In this document: in pieces, positions 40,477 through 48,582 of the stretch
Layout: each line of letters begins with the position of its first letter
How positions within the stretch are numbered: the stretch's first letter is position 1
Assembly (NCBI GenBank): GCA_045807945.1
Contig: JBJMGI010000044.1
Span: 1 to 58,676 of the forward strand
Direction of reading: 5' to 3'
DNA length: 58,676 nucleotides
Source of the DNA: CAVQGF01 sp045807945
GTDB taxonomy: Bacteria > Acidobacteriota > Terriglobia > Terriglobales > Acidobacteriaceae
Notes under the pieces: generated by a model
Told to the model about the DNA's origin: nothing
Databases searched by the model: none
The model's input: the letters and a program-made list of their open reading frames with translations, nothing else
Translations under genes and position numbers: made by a program

Positions 40477-41439
40477 ATGGCCAGGAAACAGAGTTCAGCT
40501 AAGAAGACGAAGAGTGCTGCCCGCGGGCGCACCCAGGCAACGGTCCACGAATTTCCGCGACGCACGAAGGCGCCGATCGAAGAGCCAAAGGCACCATTGC
40601 CACCCCAACACCAGGAGCGGCCCGGGTTGGAGTCGCAGATCGAGCCCCGCCCGCGATATTGGGCGCCGCACTATCGCGGCTCCGGGAAGCTGCTGGACAA
40701 AGTCGCGCTCATCACCGGCGGCGACTCCGGGATCGGCCGCTCCGTTGCGGTGCTGTACGCGCGTGAAGGCGCCGACGTAGCCATCGTCTATCTTCCTGTC
40801 GAGCAGACAGACGCAGAGGAGACCAGAGAGGCGGTCGAGAACGAAGGCCGGCGCGCTCTTCTGATTCCCGGTGACGTGTCGGACCACGAGTTTTGCCGCG
40901 ACGCCGTCGAGCGGACGGTGGAAGAGTTCGGGCAGCTCGACGTCTTGGTCAACAACGCCGCCTTCCAGCAGCACCAAAAGTCGATCGAGGAGCTTCCCTA
41001 CGAGCAGTGGGAGAAGACCTTCCGCACCAACATCTTCGGATACTTCTACATGGCGAAGGCGGCGCTCGAGCACATGCAGGAAGGCGCGAGCATCGTGAAC
41101 ACGGGTTCCATCACTGGCCTGCAAGGAAGCAAGCAGTTGCTCGACTACTCAGCCACAAAGGGAGCCATCCACGCATTTACAAAGTCGCTGGCGCAGAATC
41201 TCGTCGAAAGAAAGATTCGCGTGAACTGTGTTTCGCCGGGGCCGGTGTGGACACCTCTGAATGTCGCGGACAAAGAAGCCGAAAAAGTCGCGAAACACGG
41301 TGAAGACGTGCCCATGCAGCGTCCGGCGCAGCCCGAAGAGGTAGCGCCCGCTTATGTCTTCTTCGCCTCAGAGGCGGATTCCAGCTACATCACCGGCGAG
41401 ATCCTCACTTTGCTTGGGGGAGAGACGACGGCGGCTTGA
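40477..41439 (+). CDS. SDR-family oxidoreductase, YhdG/YghA-type (general stress type)
   Basis: A 320-residue SDR with a basic N-terminal extension (MARKQSSAKKTKSAARGRTQ) and the conserved PPQHQERPGLESQIEPRP segment that marks the group of stress-related SDRs. Next come TGGDSGIGRSVA, NNAAFQQH, the catalytic Ser in VNTGSITGLQGS, YSATKGA and NCVSPGPVWTPL. Members reduce small aldehydes or ketones with NAD(P)H; physiological substrates are unclear. The last 35 bases overlap the end of the convergent glycosyltransferase gene. RBS GAGAGGGA precedes the start. Confidence 0.93.
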   Translation: MARKQSSAKKTKSAARGRTQATVHEFPRRTKAPIEEPKAPLPPQHQERPGLESQIEPRPRYWAPHYRGSGKLLDKVALITGGDSGIGRSVAVLYAREGADVAIVYLPVEQTDAEETREAVENEGRRALLIPGDVSDHEFCRDAVERTVEEFGQLDVLVNNAAFQQHQKSIEELPYEQWEKTFRTNIFGYFYMAKAALEHMQEGASIVNTGSITGLQGSKQLLDYSATKGAIHAFTKSLAQNLVERKIRVNCVSPGPVWTPLNVADKEAEKVAKHGEDVPMQRPAQPEEVAPAYVFFASEADSSYITGEILTLLGGETTAA

Positions 41440-42859
41440 GTCCGCTGAAGAGGATCACGCTCACGCCTTTGAAGTCGCGGCGCTGCTCGCTCCTGTAGCG
41501 CATAGCGAGCGCACTCTCGAACTGCGGCGCTAGCTCCGCCACGTGCGGGCTGGGATAGAGAACCAGCCAGATCCGGGGCGAATTCACCGCCGCAACGTGC
41601 GAGACGCCCATCATGCTGTCCAAGTACGTGAACGGCGGATGTTTCTCGGTGCGCTCCAGCCGGCGCGCATAGAAGTTGAAATTATTGGTCCCGTACGGAA
41701 TGTAAACCAGCAACGCGTCGCCCGGCTGTGAATCCTTCAGCACATAATCCACCGCGCCACGCCAATCTTCGACAGGTCGAAAATACCCTTGCGCGATCGA
41801 GACTCCGGAGAGAGCAACGACTACGATCAAAGTTGCGACCAGCGCCTTTCGTTTCAGCCTGCCGAGGCCAAGGGCGACCAGCAACAAATATCCGGGAAGC
41901 GATATTAGAAGATAGCGATGTACGAAGACTGGTTTATGCAACGACACCAGAACCGCGACGAGCGGCGGCACGACGGCCCAGCTGAGCACCAGCCCGAATC
42001 GCCAGGATTCTTCCGAACGCTGCCGCAGCTTGGTCGAGAACGTCACCACCGCCAACGCGCACAGCACCAAACTGAGCACCGACAGGACTGCCGCAACTGC
42101 TTTCGACGCTCCGGCAAAAAATATGAACAGCTTATAGACCTCTGCCGCGGTGACCGGCTGCACCCAGTAGAGCTGTCCGACGTCATTCCTCAGGATATAA
42201 GCCCCGATCGGTATAGCCGCGATCGCGATCGCGAAATACGCCGCCGCGAGCCTTCGTACAGGCAGTTCTTTAGAAGGCAGCCACAGTAAGCTGGCGAGCT
42301 GCGCGAAGATGATCAGTGCAGCAAAAAAATGCGTGTACAGTGCGCACGCGGAGACCACGGCGTACAGCGCCGCCGGCCACAAGCTCTCTTCCTCAAGCGT
42401 TCGGATGAAGTAGTAATAAGAAAGAACCACCAGGAACATCAGCAAGCTGTAGCTGCGTGCTTCTTGCGAAAACTGCACTGCGCAGGCGTTGGTGGCGGTG
42501 ACGAGCGCCACTATCCACGCGGTGCGCTCTCCTTGCAGGCGCCGAGCTAGAACGTAAATGGCAGCGATGCTTAGGATTCCGAATACTGCCGAAAACAGGC
42601 GCACCCACGCTTCACCGTCGCCGAACCGTACCCAGCCCTTCAGCGCCAGGTAGTAGAGCGCCATGTTGGCTTCGCGCCGAAGGATCCAGTAGGTGAAGCC
42701 ATGCCAATCGCCCATCGCCAGCTTGACGCTGACAATCTCGTCGCCCCAAAAACTGCGCGCTCCCAGGAAGATGACGCGAAGGACTGCGGCGAGCACCACG
42801 ATAGCAACCAGACGCAGTCGCGCCGCTCGCACATCATGGTTTTTACGATCGGGGTGCAT
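41405..42859 (-). CDS. Glycosyltransferase family 39 / ArnT-like membrane protein (GT-C)
   Basis: A 484-residue protein with about 11 membrane helices. The first periplasmic loop has the GT-C signature SFWGDEIVSVKLAMG (the Asp-Glu pair is the likely catalytic acid region), and CAVQFSQEARSYSLLMFLVV is the second conserved loop (usually [HQ]EARxY). This identifies a dolichyl- or undecaprenyl-phosphate-sugar dependent transferase of PMT/ArnT type. The tail holds a short soluble domain (VDYVLKDSQPGDALLVYIPY). It probably adds a sugar to lipid or protein at the periplasmic face. The pilin at 42999-43472 is upstream on the same strand but separated by a terminator. Confidence 0.9.
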   Translation of the reverse strand: MHPDRKNHDVRAARLRLVAIVVLAAVLRVIFLGARSFWGDEIVSVKLAMGDWHGFTYWILRREANMALYYLALKGWVRFGDGEAWVRLFSAVFGILSIAAIYVLARRLQGERTAWIVALVTATNACAVQFSQEARSYSLLMFLVVLSYYYFIRTLEEESLWPAALYAVVSACALYTHFFAALIIFAQLASLLWLPSKELPVRRLAAAYFAIAIAAIPIGAYILRNDVGQLYWVQPVTAAEVYKLFIFFAGASKAVAAVLSVLSLVLCALAVVTFSTKLRQRSEESWRFGLVLSWAVVPPLVAVLVSLHKPVFVHRYLLISLPGYLLLVALGLGRLKRKALVATLIVVVALSGVSIAQGYFRPVEDWRGAVDYVLKDSQPGDALLVYIPYGTNNFNFYARRLERTEKHPPFTYLDSMMGVSHVAAVNSPRIWLVLYPSPHVAELAPQFESALAMRYRSEQRRDFKGVSVILFSGLKPPSSLPQAK

Positions 42860-42913
42860 GCCGATGGGAGTTGTTGCGGATTATATCTGCCGGCCGCCGC
42901 CGCACTCCGGCAC

Positions 42914-42951
42914 AAAAAAGAAGGAGCACAGACCTTTCGGTGCTGTGCTCC
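42914..42951 (-). terminator. Intrinsic terminator of pilA copy 2
   Basis: Minus-strand hairpin GGAGCACAG / CTGTGCTCC (plus-strand 42923-42931 and 42943-42951) followed by TTCTTTTTT. It is the inverted counterpart of the hairpin at 28404. Confidence 0.85.
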
Positions 42952-42998
42952 GAGGCTTGTACCCTCCCCCAGGTACTTCGCCAACTTAAAAGCTAGGG

Positions 42999-43472
42999 TT
43001 ACAGCGGGGTACTGGCTGAAGTCGCTGCGCCCGTCTGATCAGCGCGGATCACGCCCGACTGGTCAGAGAAGAAGCCGCGTACGCCGCTCTGGTTCTGAAC
43101 CTGCGGATTCGCAGTCACGGTGTAACCAACGTTCGGAGTTCCAGCCACGACCACATAAGAGAAGGTGTAGCCGCTCTTGGTGCCGGTCGCCAAAGTGGTG
43201 TCGATCAAGCAAGCCGAGGTCGAGGTCGGAGGTGCGGGGCACGCGCCGCCATCGCCCAGGTTCGCCAGCGTGCCCGAGAAACCAACGTTGGGGAACGAGG
43301 TGTTATAGCTGACTTCCGAAGTGTTGATGGTACGTACCGAGCCTACCGCAGACGACTCATTGGCCGAGATGCGGGCGCGGAGCAAGTTAGGAATCGCGAT
43401 CGCCGCGATGATCAAAATGATCGCCACGACGATAAGCAATTCGATAAGCGAAAAACCTTTCTGTTTCTTCAT
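42999..43472 (-). CDS. pilA: Major type IV pilin, copy 2
   Basis: A 157-residue prepilin with the same leader (MKKQKG / FSLIE), helix and two Cys as copy 1, and ending ATSASTPL. It is the last gene, separated by 279 bases, of the minus-strand minor pilin group, so this is probably the ancestral location. The upstream region (43473-43751) is unlike that of copy 1, and includes TTTAAATATTGTG close to the start and the ribosome site AGGAGAGA, so the two genes are probably regulated differently. The four residue differences lie in the C-terminal third, which is the surface-exposed side in known pilins. Confidence 0.95.
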   Translation of the reverse strand: MKKQKGFSLIELLIVVAIILIIAAIAIPNLLRARISANESSAVGSVRTINTSEVSYNTSFPNVGFSGTLANLGDGGACPAPPTSTSACLIDTTLATGTKSGYTFSYVVVAGTPNVGYTVTANPQVQNQSGVRGFFSDQSGVIRADQTGAATSASTPL

Positions 43473-43751
43473 TCGTCTCTCCTGAATCTCTTACACAATA
43501 TTTAAACTGCGGGTTCGAACTGGCTCTTTTCCACCCCTGTTCCACTATGGAGTGCACTCAGGGTGCCAATCCTGGTTGTGTGCAAGCACTTACAAACAAT
43601 TACCTAAGAGCTTATTTTTCATCTAGTTATACTAGCGTCAGTAGTTGCCAATACTTACGCCAGGTACATGACTTTGGTAACCATGGTTTGAGTGACCGAT
43701 TTTATCTGATTAGCGACAAATTTTGTCAGTCGCCGGTTCCGTGGGCAGTGG

Positions 43752-44258
43752 TTATTTCGAGGTATCACTCGTTCCAGCGGGCTGCGCCGCAGTCTGATCA
43801 TCTGTCGCGGCCGGCGTACCTGCATTGGCTTTCGCGTCCTCTAGCTTCTTTTTCAGGTCTGCTATCTGCCCGGTGAGCTTCTCTACACTCGCTTGCGAAG
43901 CTTTCAAATAATCCTGGTCGCGAGACTTTTGCTCGTCGTCAGTTTCCTGCTCCAGCTTTGCCGCCATCGCGATCATGTGGTCCTGCACGTCGGTCAGCTT
44001 TGCCTCCTTTACCGAGATGGAGTTCTCAAGCCCAGCCATCTCCTCAGCCGACATCGCTGTTGGCGTCGGGGTGGCCGGTTGAGCTGCATCACCGGACTGA
44101 TCGTCGGCAGGTTTGGCAGGCAGTTGTTCTGAGAGGTTGTCATCGGTGATGACGACCTTCGGTTTGGCCGCATCCGAAGATGCGGCCTGGCCGAAGCTGA
44201 AGGGAGCACAACTTAAAGCTAGCGTGATACCCGAGAAGACGAGAGCCTTGATCTTCAT
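43752..44258 (-). CDS. Secreted coiled-coil protein in the pilus operon
   Basis: A 168-residue protein with signal peptide (MKIKALVFSGITLALSCAPF), a Pro/Ala/Thr-rich segment (residues 45-70), a long predicted coiled coil (about residues 72-145: AEEMAGLENSISVKEAKLTD, KASQASVEKLTGQIADLKKK) and a Thr/Ala-rich tail. I recognise no family. It begins ten bases after the PilX-like gene, so it is almost certainly part of the same transcript. Possible roles are periplasmic scaffolding for pilus assembly or a cell-wall spacer; neither is supported by a specific motif. Confidence 0.75.
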   Translation of the reverse strand: MKIKALVFSGITLALSCAPFSFGQAASSDAAKPKVVITDDNLSEQLPAKPADDQSGDAAQPATPTPTAMSAEEMAGLENSISVKEAKLTDVQDHMIAMAAKLEQETDDEQKSRDQDYLKASQASVEKLTGQIADLKKKLEDAKANAGTPAATDDQTAAQPAGTSDTSK

Positions 44259-44267
44259 TCCACCATC

Positions 44268-45959
44268 CTAGTAAGGAAGTTCTTTCACGCTCAATTCACG
44301 ATATTCGACGAAGTCGAATGCATTGGCGATCGCGCAGCTATCGTACTTGATGCCGTTGCCGCCGCCGCCGCTCCAATCCAGGTGCGGCGTACCCAGCACG
44401 GTCGAGAGCGTTGGCACGTGCGTCGTGGGGTTGATCGAGCTGTAGATGTTAGCGACGAATACGGCGCCATCGAATTCGCCGTTGCCGCCGCCGCTATACG
44501 TGAAGCTGCCCTTCCCGACCACGAGAACAACACCGTTCCAGCTTCCATTACCGGACCAGTTCAGGTTGCCGGTCACGACGAGGATCCCTCTTCCGCTGCT
44601 GTTGCCGGAGACGTTGAGGTCACCGTTCACAACAGTCACAGTCTGTGCCGAACTGTTCGAAAACGAGCTGACTTGCGCATCAGTATAGGTGCCGTTCACC
44701 TGTCCACTCGTGCCAAGCGTTTGGGTTGCGTTCTGAGCTATCACGTTGATGGTGTTCTGCAGCCCAGTGGGATCACCCAGTTGGCCTAACGCAGTCGTTG
44801 TAGTCAGCCCGACGTCAGGATAGGTGGCAATTCCCGTGTAGTGATCAGTGCGATCAGGAGTGCCAGCCAACGCACCCTGGATGTTGGTTTGGGTGGTTGA
44901 GTCGGTTGTGACCACAGCGTGCTTGTTGCCGTTGTAGGGCGGGCAATTAGGCGAAGCCTGGTCATTGCCGTGGACTACAAAACCGTTCGAACTCGGCGGA
45001 CCGTACGTTCCTCCTGCACCCGGTAACGTCAATGCACCCGGAGGCGCCGGCAAGTCGACCTTTGCCACTTCCGCCTGTAGCATTCTGCGCGCACCGCTGG
45101 GCGTGACGGCTAGGGAGGTGACCAGGTATACCGGCTCCAGGTAAGCGCCGGGATGCGTGGTCTGGTAAGTGGGCTGATAGTTAGCGCAGGTTTGTCCGCC
45201 CGGCACGACGATCTCTTTGCCTTGGTTGCTGTAGCCGTTCGCCAGCGCGGTGGCGTTCATCGCAGAGTTCTGCGATGTATCGAGGCACACCAGATTCTGC
45301 AGGTTAGCTGACACTGTCGTTTGGTCAACGTTGCGGTCGCTGTCCGGCAATGTCGTCGGCCAAGTGTTGGGTGTTGCAGAATCGGTTGTCGATGCGTTGG
45401 TCTTCAGCGTAATGCGCACCCACTTGTAATCCAGCGTGTTGTATCCCAGGTACGCTGGTGCAGTCGAAGCGGAGGTTGTTTTGGTGTAGTAAGTGGTCGT
45501 AGGAAGCGCCTGACAGGGAGTTCCGGCCCCGGGGTTCTGGAACCCTGCCGAGGTGTTGGGCGCAAAGTTTTCGTGACAGATCTCCGTGTCGGCGGCCGAG
45601 TTGGTGATCGTCCAAGGCGCCGGACTGGAACCATTCAGCACATACAGAACGCCAGTGGTTGTAGAGGCTGTCGGGACCGTGGTCGGCAGATACGGATACA
45701 AAGTTTGCACCGCTCCTGAGGCTCCTGCGGGCCGCATGCGTTCCCGGACTTCCTGAATGCCCGAGCGGGCGGAGTAATAGGCCTGCTGCGAATCGCGGAA
45801 GTTAGCGTTGATGGCTGTCTCCGTGTTGGCCATATACATCAACCCGAAGGCGATGGCGGAGAGCAGCAAGATGGCGAACAGCGCCGTGATAATGGCGATT
45901 CCGCGTTCTCCACGGTTTGCGCCGCGGCTGGTCTTCTGATTAGAGATCACTTGATACAT
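44268..45959 (-). CDS. PilX-type minor pilin-like protein
   Basis: A 563-residue protein with N-terminal GERGIAIITALFAILLLSAI, the PilX_N pattern (long hydrophobic helix after a basic leader, no class III GFxxxE site), and SARSGIQEVRERM shortly after the helix as in other PilX proteins. Most of the remainder is Thr/Ser/Asn-rich and beta-prone. The last third (VTVVNGDLNVSGNSSGRGIL, GNLNWSGNGSWNGVVLVVGK) reads as stacked Gly-rich strands, typical of acidobacterial PilX-like proteins. It is much longer than the roughly 170-residue PilX of Neisseria or Pseudomonas. It follows the PilW-like gene by eight bases and starts at ATG 45959. Confidence 0.85.
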   Translation of the reverse strand: MYQVISNQKTSRGANRGERGIAIITALFAILLLSAIAFGLMYMANTETAINANFRDSQQAYYSARSGIQEVRERMRPAGASGAVQTLYPYLPTTVPTASTTTGVLYVLNGSSPAPWTITNSAADTEICHENFAPNTSAGFQNPGAGTPCQALPTTTYYTKTTSASTAPAYLGYNTLDYKWVRITLKTNASTTDSATPNTWPTTLPDSDRNVDQTTVSANLQNLVCLDTSQNSAMNATALANGYSNQGKEIVVPGGQTCANYQPTYQTTHPGAYLEPVYLVTSLAVTPSGARRMLQAEVAKVDLPAPPGALTLPGAGGTYGPPSSNGFVVHGNDQASPNCPPYNGNKHAVVTTDSTTQTNIQGALAGTPDRTDHYTGIATYPDVGLTTTTALGQLGDPTGLQNTINVIAQNATQTLGTSGQVNGTYTDAQVSSFSNSSAQTVTVVNGDLNVSGNSSGRGILVVTGNLNWSGNGSWNGVVLVVGKGSFTYSGGGNGEFDGAVFVANIYSSINPTTHVPTLSTVLGTPHLDWSGGGGNGIKYDSCAIANAFDFVEYRELSVKELPY

Positions 45960-45967
45960 ACGGCCTC

Positions 45968-46708
45968 CTAGTAATTGTTAAGCTTTACTTCCTCGGTGAG
46001 GGCCGAAGCTGTTTTACGGGCGATCTCAAGGTCGGGGGTGGCGGCTTGCACGTTGATGAACACTCGTATGGAACGGATCTGAGAGATTGTCTGCGCACCA
46101 GCCACGGAACTGATATCGATCGGAGTGGTGATGTTGAGATTGGCCCCGTTCTTATCGAAGTAGCTGAAGATCGGGGTGGTGTTAGTAGGCGCTAAAACGT
46201 TCTGCAGCGCGGCATAATGATTTCCGTTTCCGGTCACGTCTGCCTGGTTCATAGGCGCTGTGTTATCGAGCTTCGAGATCTCCGCGCGCTCTATGCATGG
46301 GCAGGTGACAGTCGTTTGGCCGGTAAACGCGGCAGCCGTATAACGGTAACTCACGGAGCTTACCAACCCGTCGCCGTGCACATCGCCCTCGAAATCCAAC
46401 TCGCTGTCGCCAACCTTCACCAGGCCCACAGCAACGTAGGCCTTACTATCGTTGGCGGTGACAAAGTTGCGCTGGTTTGGCGAACCGGAGCCATGTACGT
46501 CACGCGAAAACTGGTCCAGGAATTCGCGGGCATTCTGAAAGAGCTCGCGCTTTAAATCCTCGTCGCGCGAAACTTTTTGCAGCTTTGCGACCTCGCTGAA
46601 CACGCCGGCCATTACCGCCAGCAGGATCGCCACCGAGACCATGAGTTCGATCAGCGAGAATCCCGCTCCTCTACGCTGCGATTTCATCTTGTTTTCCCGA
46701 TTCATCAT
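45968..46708 (-). CDS. PilW-type minor prepilin
   Basis: A 246-residue prepilin-like protein with leader MMNRENKMKSQRRGAG and the processing site G/FSLIELMVSVAILLAVMAG, including the conserved Glu at +5. The globular part (FQNAREFLDQFSRDVHGSGS, then SVSYRYTAAAFTGQTTVTCP) corresponds to the PilW/PilJ group that primes pilus assembly. Its start lies six bases after the PilV-like gene ends, in the order fimT-pilV-pilW-pilX known from other bacteria. It contains CPC (residues about 146-148), which may form a disulfide. Confidence 0.88.
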   Translation of the reverse strand: MMNRENKMKSQRRGAGFSLIELMVSVAILLAVMAGVFSEVAKLQKVSRDEDLKRELFQNAREFLDQFSRDVHGSGSPNQRNFVTANDSKAYVAVGLVKVGDSELDFEGDVHGDGLVSSVSYRYTAAAFTGQTTVTCPCIERAEISKLDNTAPMNQADVTGNGNHYAALQNVLAPTNTTPIFSYFDKNGANLNITTPIDISSVAGAQTISQIRSIRVFINVQAATPDLEIARKTASALTEEVKLNNY

Positions 46709-46714
46709 GCCCTC

Positions 46715-47299
46715 TCAGTTGCTGTTCCCGATGATGGTGCGCAAAGTTACCGGCGGCGCGAACATGCGCAAGTTGCTTGTGCCTCGCTGCGCCGTGCTGA
46801 CGCCCTTCATGCGTGCCGCGATCACCACCAACTTGGTGGTGCTGGATAGAGTCGTGATATTCCAGCGGACCTCGTAAGTCACGGGTGACTCGAAAGTCCC
46901 AGTCGTGGTGTTGTTGCAGGCCACGTAGGTCGCCATGTAGTTGTTGGTGGCGCTGTAAGCCTGGCTCCAGTCGATCTGCGTCTTGGCCGGACTGTATGTC
47001 GTGTCGGAGAAAGTGGTAGCGCCTGCACCTGTACTTGTGCCCACTGGATTGATGGTGACCGTGTTACCGGCACAATCGGCGATGTCGAACGTGCTCGTAT
47101 TCGAGATGGGTTGCGAGCCGATGGCATCGAGCACCGTCTGCGCCAGCATGGTTGCAGTTGTATCCACCTTGCTGCGCTGGTTGCTGGCGACGGCCGTGAT
47201 GAATAACGCCGCCAAGCCGAGCATTCCGAGCGTCAAAACGGATAGCCCGACTAGGATCTCGATCAAGCTGAACCCGGCGTTCTTTCGCTTCATTGTCAT
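46715..47299 (-). CDS. PilV-type minor prepilin
   Basis: A 194-residue prepilin with leader MTMKRKNAG and processing site G/FSLIEILVGLSVLTLGMLGL. The start ATG 47299 is preceded by GAGG at a good distance; ATG 47293 is a close alternative. SNQRSKVDTTATMLAQTVLD follows the helix as in PilV/type II secretion GspI-like proteins. The globular part has pairs of Cys (ADCAGNT, VACNNTT). It sits between the FimT- and PilW-type genes with 14- and six-base gaps, so it belongs to the same operon. Confidence 0.88.
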   Translation of the reverse strand: MTMKRKNAGFSLIEILVGLSVLTLGMLGLAALFITAVASNQRSKVDTTATMLAQTVLDAIGSQPISNTSTFDIADCAGNTVTINPVGTSTGAGATTFSDTTYSPAKTQIDWSQAYSATNNYMATYVACNNTTTGTFESPVTYEVRWNITTLSSTTKLVVIAARMKGVSTAQRGTSNLRMFAPPVTLRTIIGNSN

Positions 47300-47313
47300 T
47301 GCCCGCCTCACTA

Positions 47314-47889
47314 TCACTGGAAGGTCGCTCCGTTCCATATGTAACCCTTAACGTTGCCTGCCGGAGACACCGAAACCGCCATGATGCCGCCGTTCGTCGT
47401 CTGCAGGTACACGACAAACTTCGATGGGTTGCCGGCGGATACGAAATTGCAGAGGTATTGGCTCACGTACGTGCACGGCAAGCCACGATTATTGAATCCC
47501 GGCAGAGTGCCGGTGACGTTGGTCGTATCGATCCCTGTGGTAGTACCCGGTGTTGCGATAATGCTTACGCCTTGCGGCATCACAACCGCCGGCTCACCGG
47601 TTTGGTAGGACCCGCTGTTGCTGATGTCGGCGTAAAAGGTCAAGCGTCCGTTAATCGTGGTTGTGAGTACGGGATAGATCTTCGTATCCCGCACCGCTTG
47701 GCGTCGCGTCTGCTGGTAAAGACCCGTAATTTCGGTCAGCGACGAGCGCATCCGCATGATCTGGACTGAGTTCAGAATGTTCGGTAGCGCCATCGCGCTG
47801 ATGATCATGATGATCGCCATAACGATCATCATCTCGATCATCGAGAATCCCGCCTGAACATTCGCCCGTCTGCTCTGAATCGATTGCAT
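47314..47889 (-). CDS. FimT/GspH-type minor prepilin
   Basis: A 191-residue prepilin from ATG 47889. The leader MQSIQSRRANVQAG precedes the processing site G/FSMIEMMIVMAIIMIISAMA, with Glu at +5. The globular part (LYQQTRRQAVRDTKIYPVLT, LTFYADISNSGSYQ) fits the GspH/FimT family. It is the first gene of the minor pilin operon; the regulatory region 47890-48110 lies upstream. PilY1, the usual sixth partner of such clusters, is absent from the window. Confidence 0.85.
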   Translation of the reverse strand: MQSIQSRRANVQAGFSMIEMMIVMAIIMIISAMALPNILNSVQIMRMRSSLTEITGLYQQTRRQAVRDTKIYPVLTTTINGRLTFYADISNSGSYQTGEPAVVMPQGVSIIATPGTTTGIDTTNVTGTLPGFNNRGLPCTYVSQYLCNFVSAGNPSKFVVYLQTTNGGIMAVSVSPAGNVKGYIWNGATFQ

Positions 47890-47976
47890 GAAAAAATTTG
47901 CCTTTCCGGTGCCGCTAAAACGCGAACGGAATCGCGGCTGCTCTAGGGGGAGAAATGGCAGCGATGCTATCACTAC

Positions 47977-47994
47977 TGCATCCTGAGTTCCACC
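47977..47994 (-). promoter_or_regulatory. Candidate sigma54 promoter of the minor pilin operon
   Basis: On the minus strand GGTGGAACTCAGGATGCA contains GG-N10-GC, the invariant spacing of sigma54 promoters (consensus TGGCAC-N5-TTGC), here TGGAAC-N5-ATGC. Transcription would start about 75 bases before the FimT-type gene. Sigma54 control of pilin genes is known in other bacteria; this match is two bases off consensus. Confidence 0.35.
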
Positions 47995-48080
47995 GGAATA
48001 GCAGACAACGTATCTAGCTGTAAACGAGGAGCTTAGGCCTGTAGTGCGCCTTGAGATGGACACGCATTGAGCTGAGCTAA

Positions 48081-48097
48081 TGTAACTTTTTGTTACA
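48081..48097. promoter_or_regulatory. Palindrome TGTAAC-N5-GTTACA
   Basis: A perfect six-base inverted repeat with a T5 spacer, between the stop codon of the NTF2-like gene (48111) and the pilin operon. It could be an activator or repressor site for the operon, or a small terminator for the NTF2-like gene, since T- and A-rich flanks are present. Confidence 0.4.
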
Positions 48098-48110
48098 TTT
48101 TAGGAAGGCG

Positions 48111-48557
48111 CTACTGAATACTGTCAGCGTGGGCGACGGCCATCCAGCCGCCCTTTACCTGCTGCCAAACCGTCATCATGCGAGCGTCTTTCAGGTCGAG
48201 TGGCTGCCCCTGGTAGCTGCCGCGCAGGTTCATTTTGTAGGTCACGACCATGTCGCCGCCGGCAGGACGCACTTCCACCTCGCCCAGCGAGTAATCGGAT
48301 ATCTCGAGGGCCTTGAAGTGCTCCATCTCGGCAGCGCGGTCGCGCCAGGCTCCCGAGGTTTGCGCGACGAAAGTGGAAGCCAGTCGCGCCTCGACTTCGT
48401 TCCAGTTTTTCGCTTTGATCTCCTGCCACAGCAGGCGCTCGAATTGTTCGGCCCCGGTAGCGTTGCTCCAAGTACTGACTTTGGGTTGGTCCCAGCAGCC
48501 GGTCTCGGCAAGGGTGCCGCAGACGAGCAACAGCAGGATGGCGAGTCTTCCGCCCAT
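48111..48557 (-). CDS. Secreted NTF2-like (SnoaL/DUF4440-like) protein
   Basis: A 148-residue protein with a hydrophobic N-terminus (MGGRLAILLLLVCGTLAETG) followed by Cys, so it may be exported or a lipoprotein (the lipobox is weak). The mature part is a small alpha+beta cone: FERLLWQEIKAKNWNEVEAR, then strands GEVEVRPAGGDMVVTYKMNL and a final MMTVWQQVKGGWMAVAHADS. The last motif is typical of the DUF4440/SnoaL group, which has no common reaction. It lies upstream of the pilin operon on the same strand but is separated by 220 bases with a candidate promoter. Confidence 0.75.
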   Translation of the reverse strand: MGGRLAILLLLVCGTLAETGCWDQPKVSTWSNATGAEQFERLLWQEIKAKNWNEVEARLASTFVAQTSGAWRDRAAEMEHFKALEISDYSLGEVEVRPAGGDMVVTYKMNLRGSYQGQPLDLKDARMMTVWQQVKGGWMAVAHADSIQ

Positions 48558-48582
48558 GGTCGGGGATTGTATCGCAGAGACT

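Larger units (their letters stand above)
42914..43472 (-). repeat. Right arm of the 0.56-kb inverted repeat (pilin gene plus terminator)
   Basis: Inverted copy of 27881-28443. Identity is mosaic: long identical blocks (for example about 125 bases from ACGCTGGCGAACCTGG to TTCTCTTATGT) alternate with short blocks with several synonymous changes. Confidence 0.9.

Noticed and set aside
27881..43472. Interpretation of the pilin arms as a composite transposon
   Set aside because: The arms are a pilin gene and its terminator, with no transposase and no target-site duplication. Recombination between duplicated genes is the simpler explanation.
43547..43876. 109-codon open frame upstream of the second pilin
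   Set aside because: Half of it is antisense to the coiled-coil protein; the rest is promoter region of the pilin gene.
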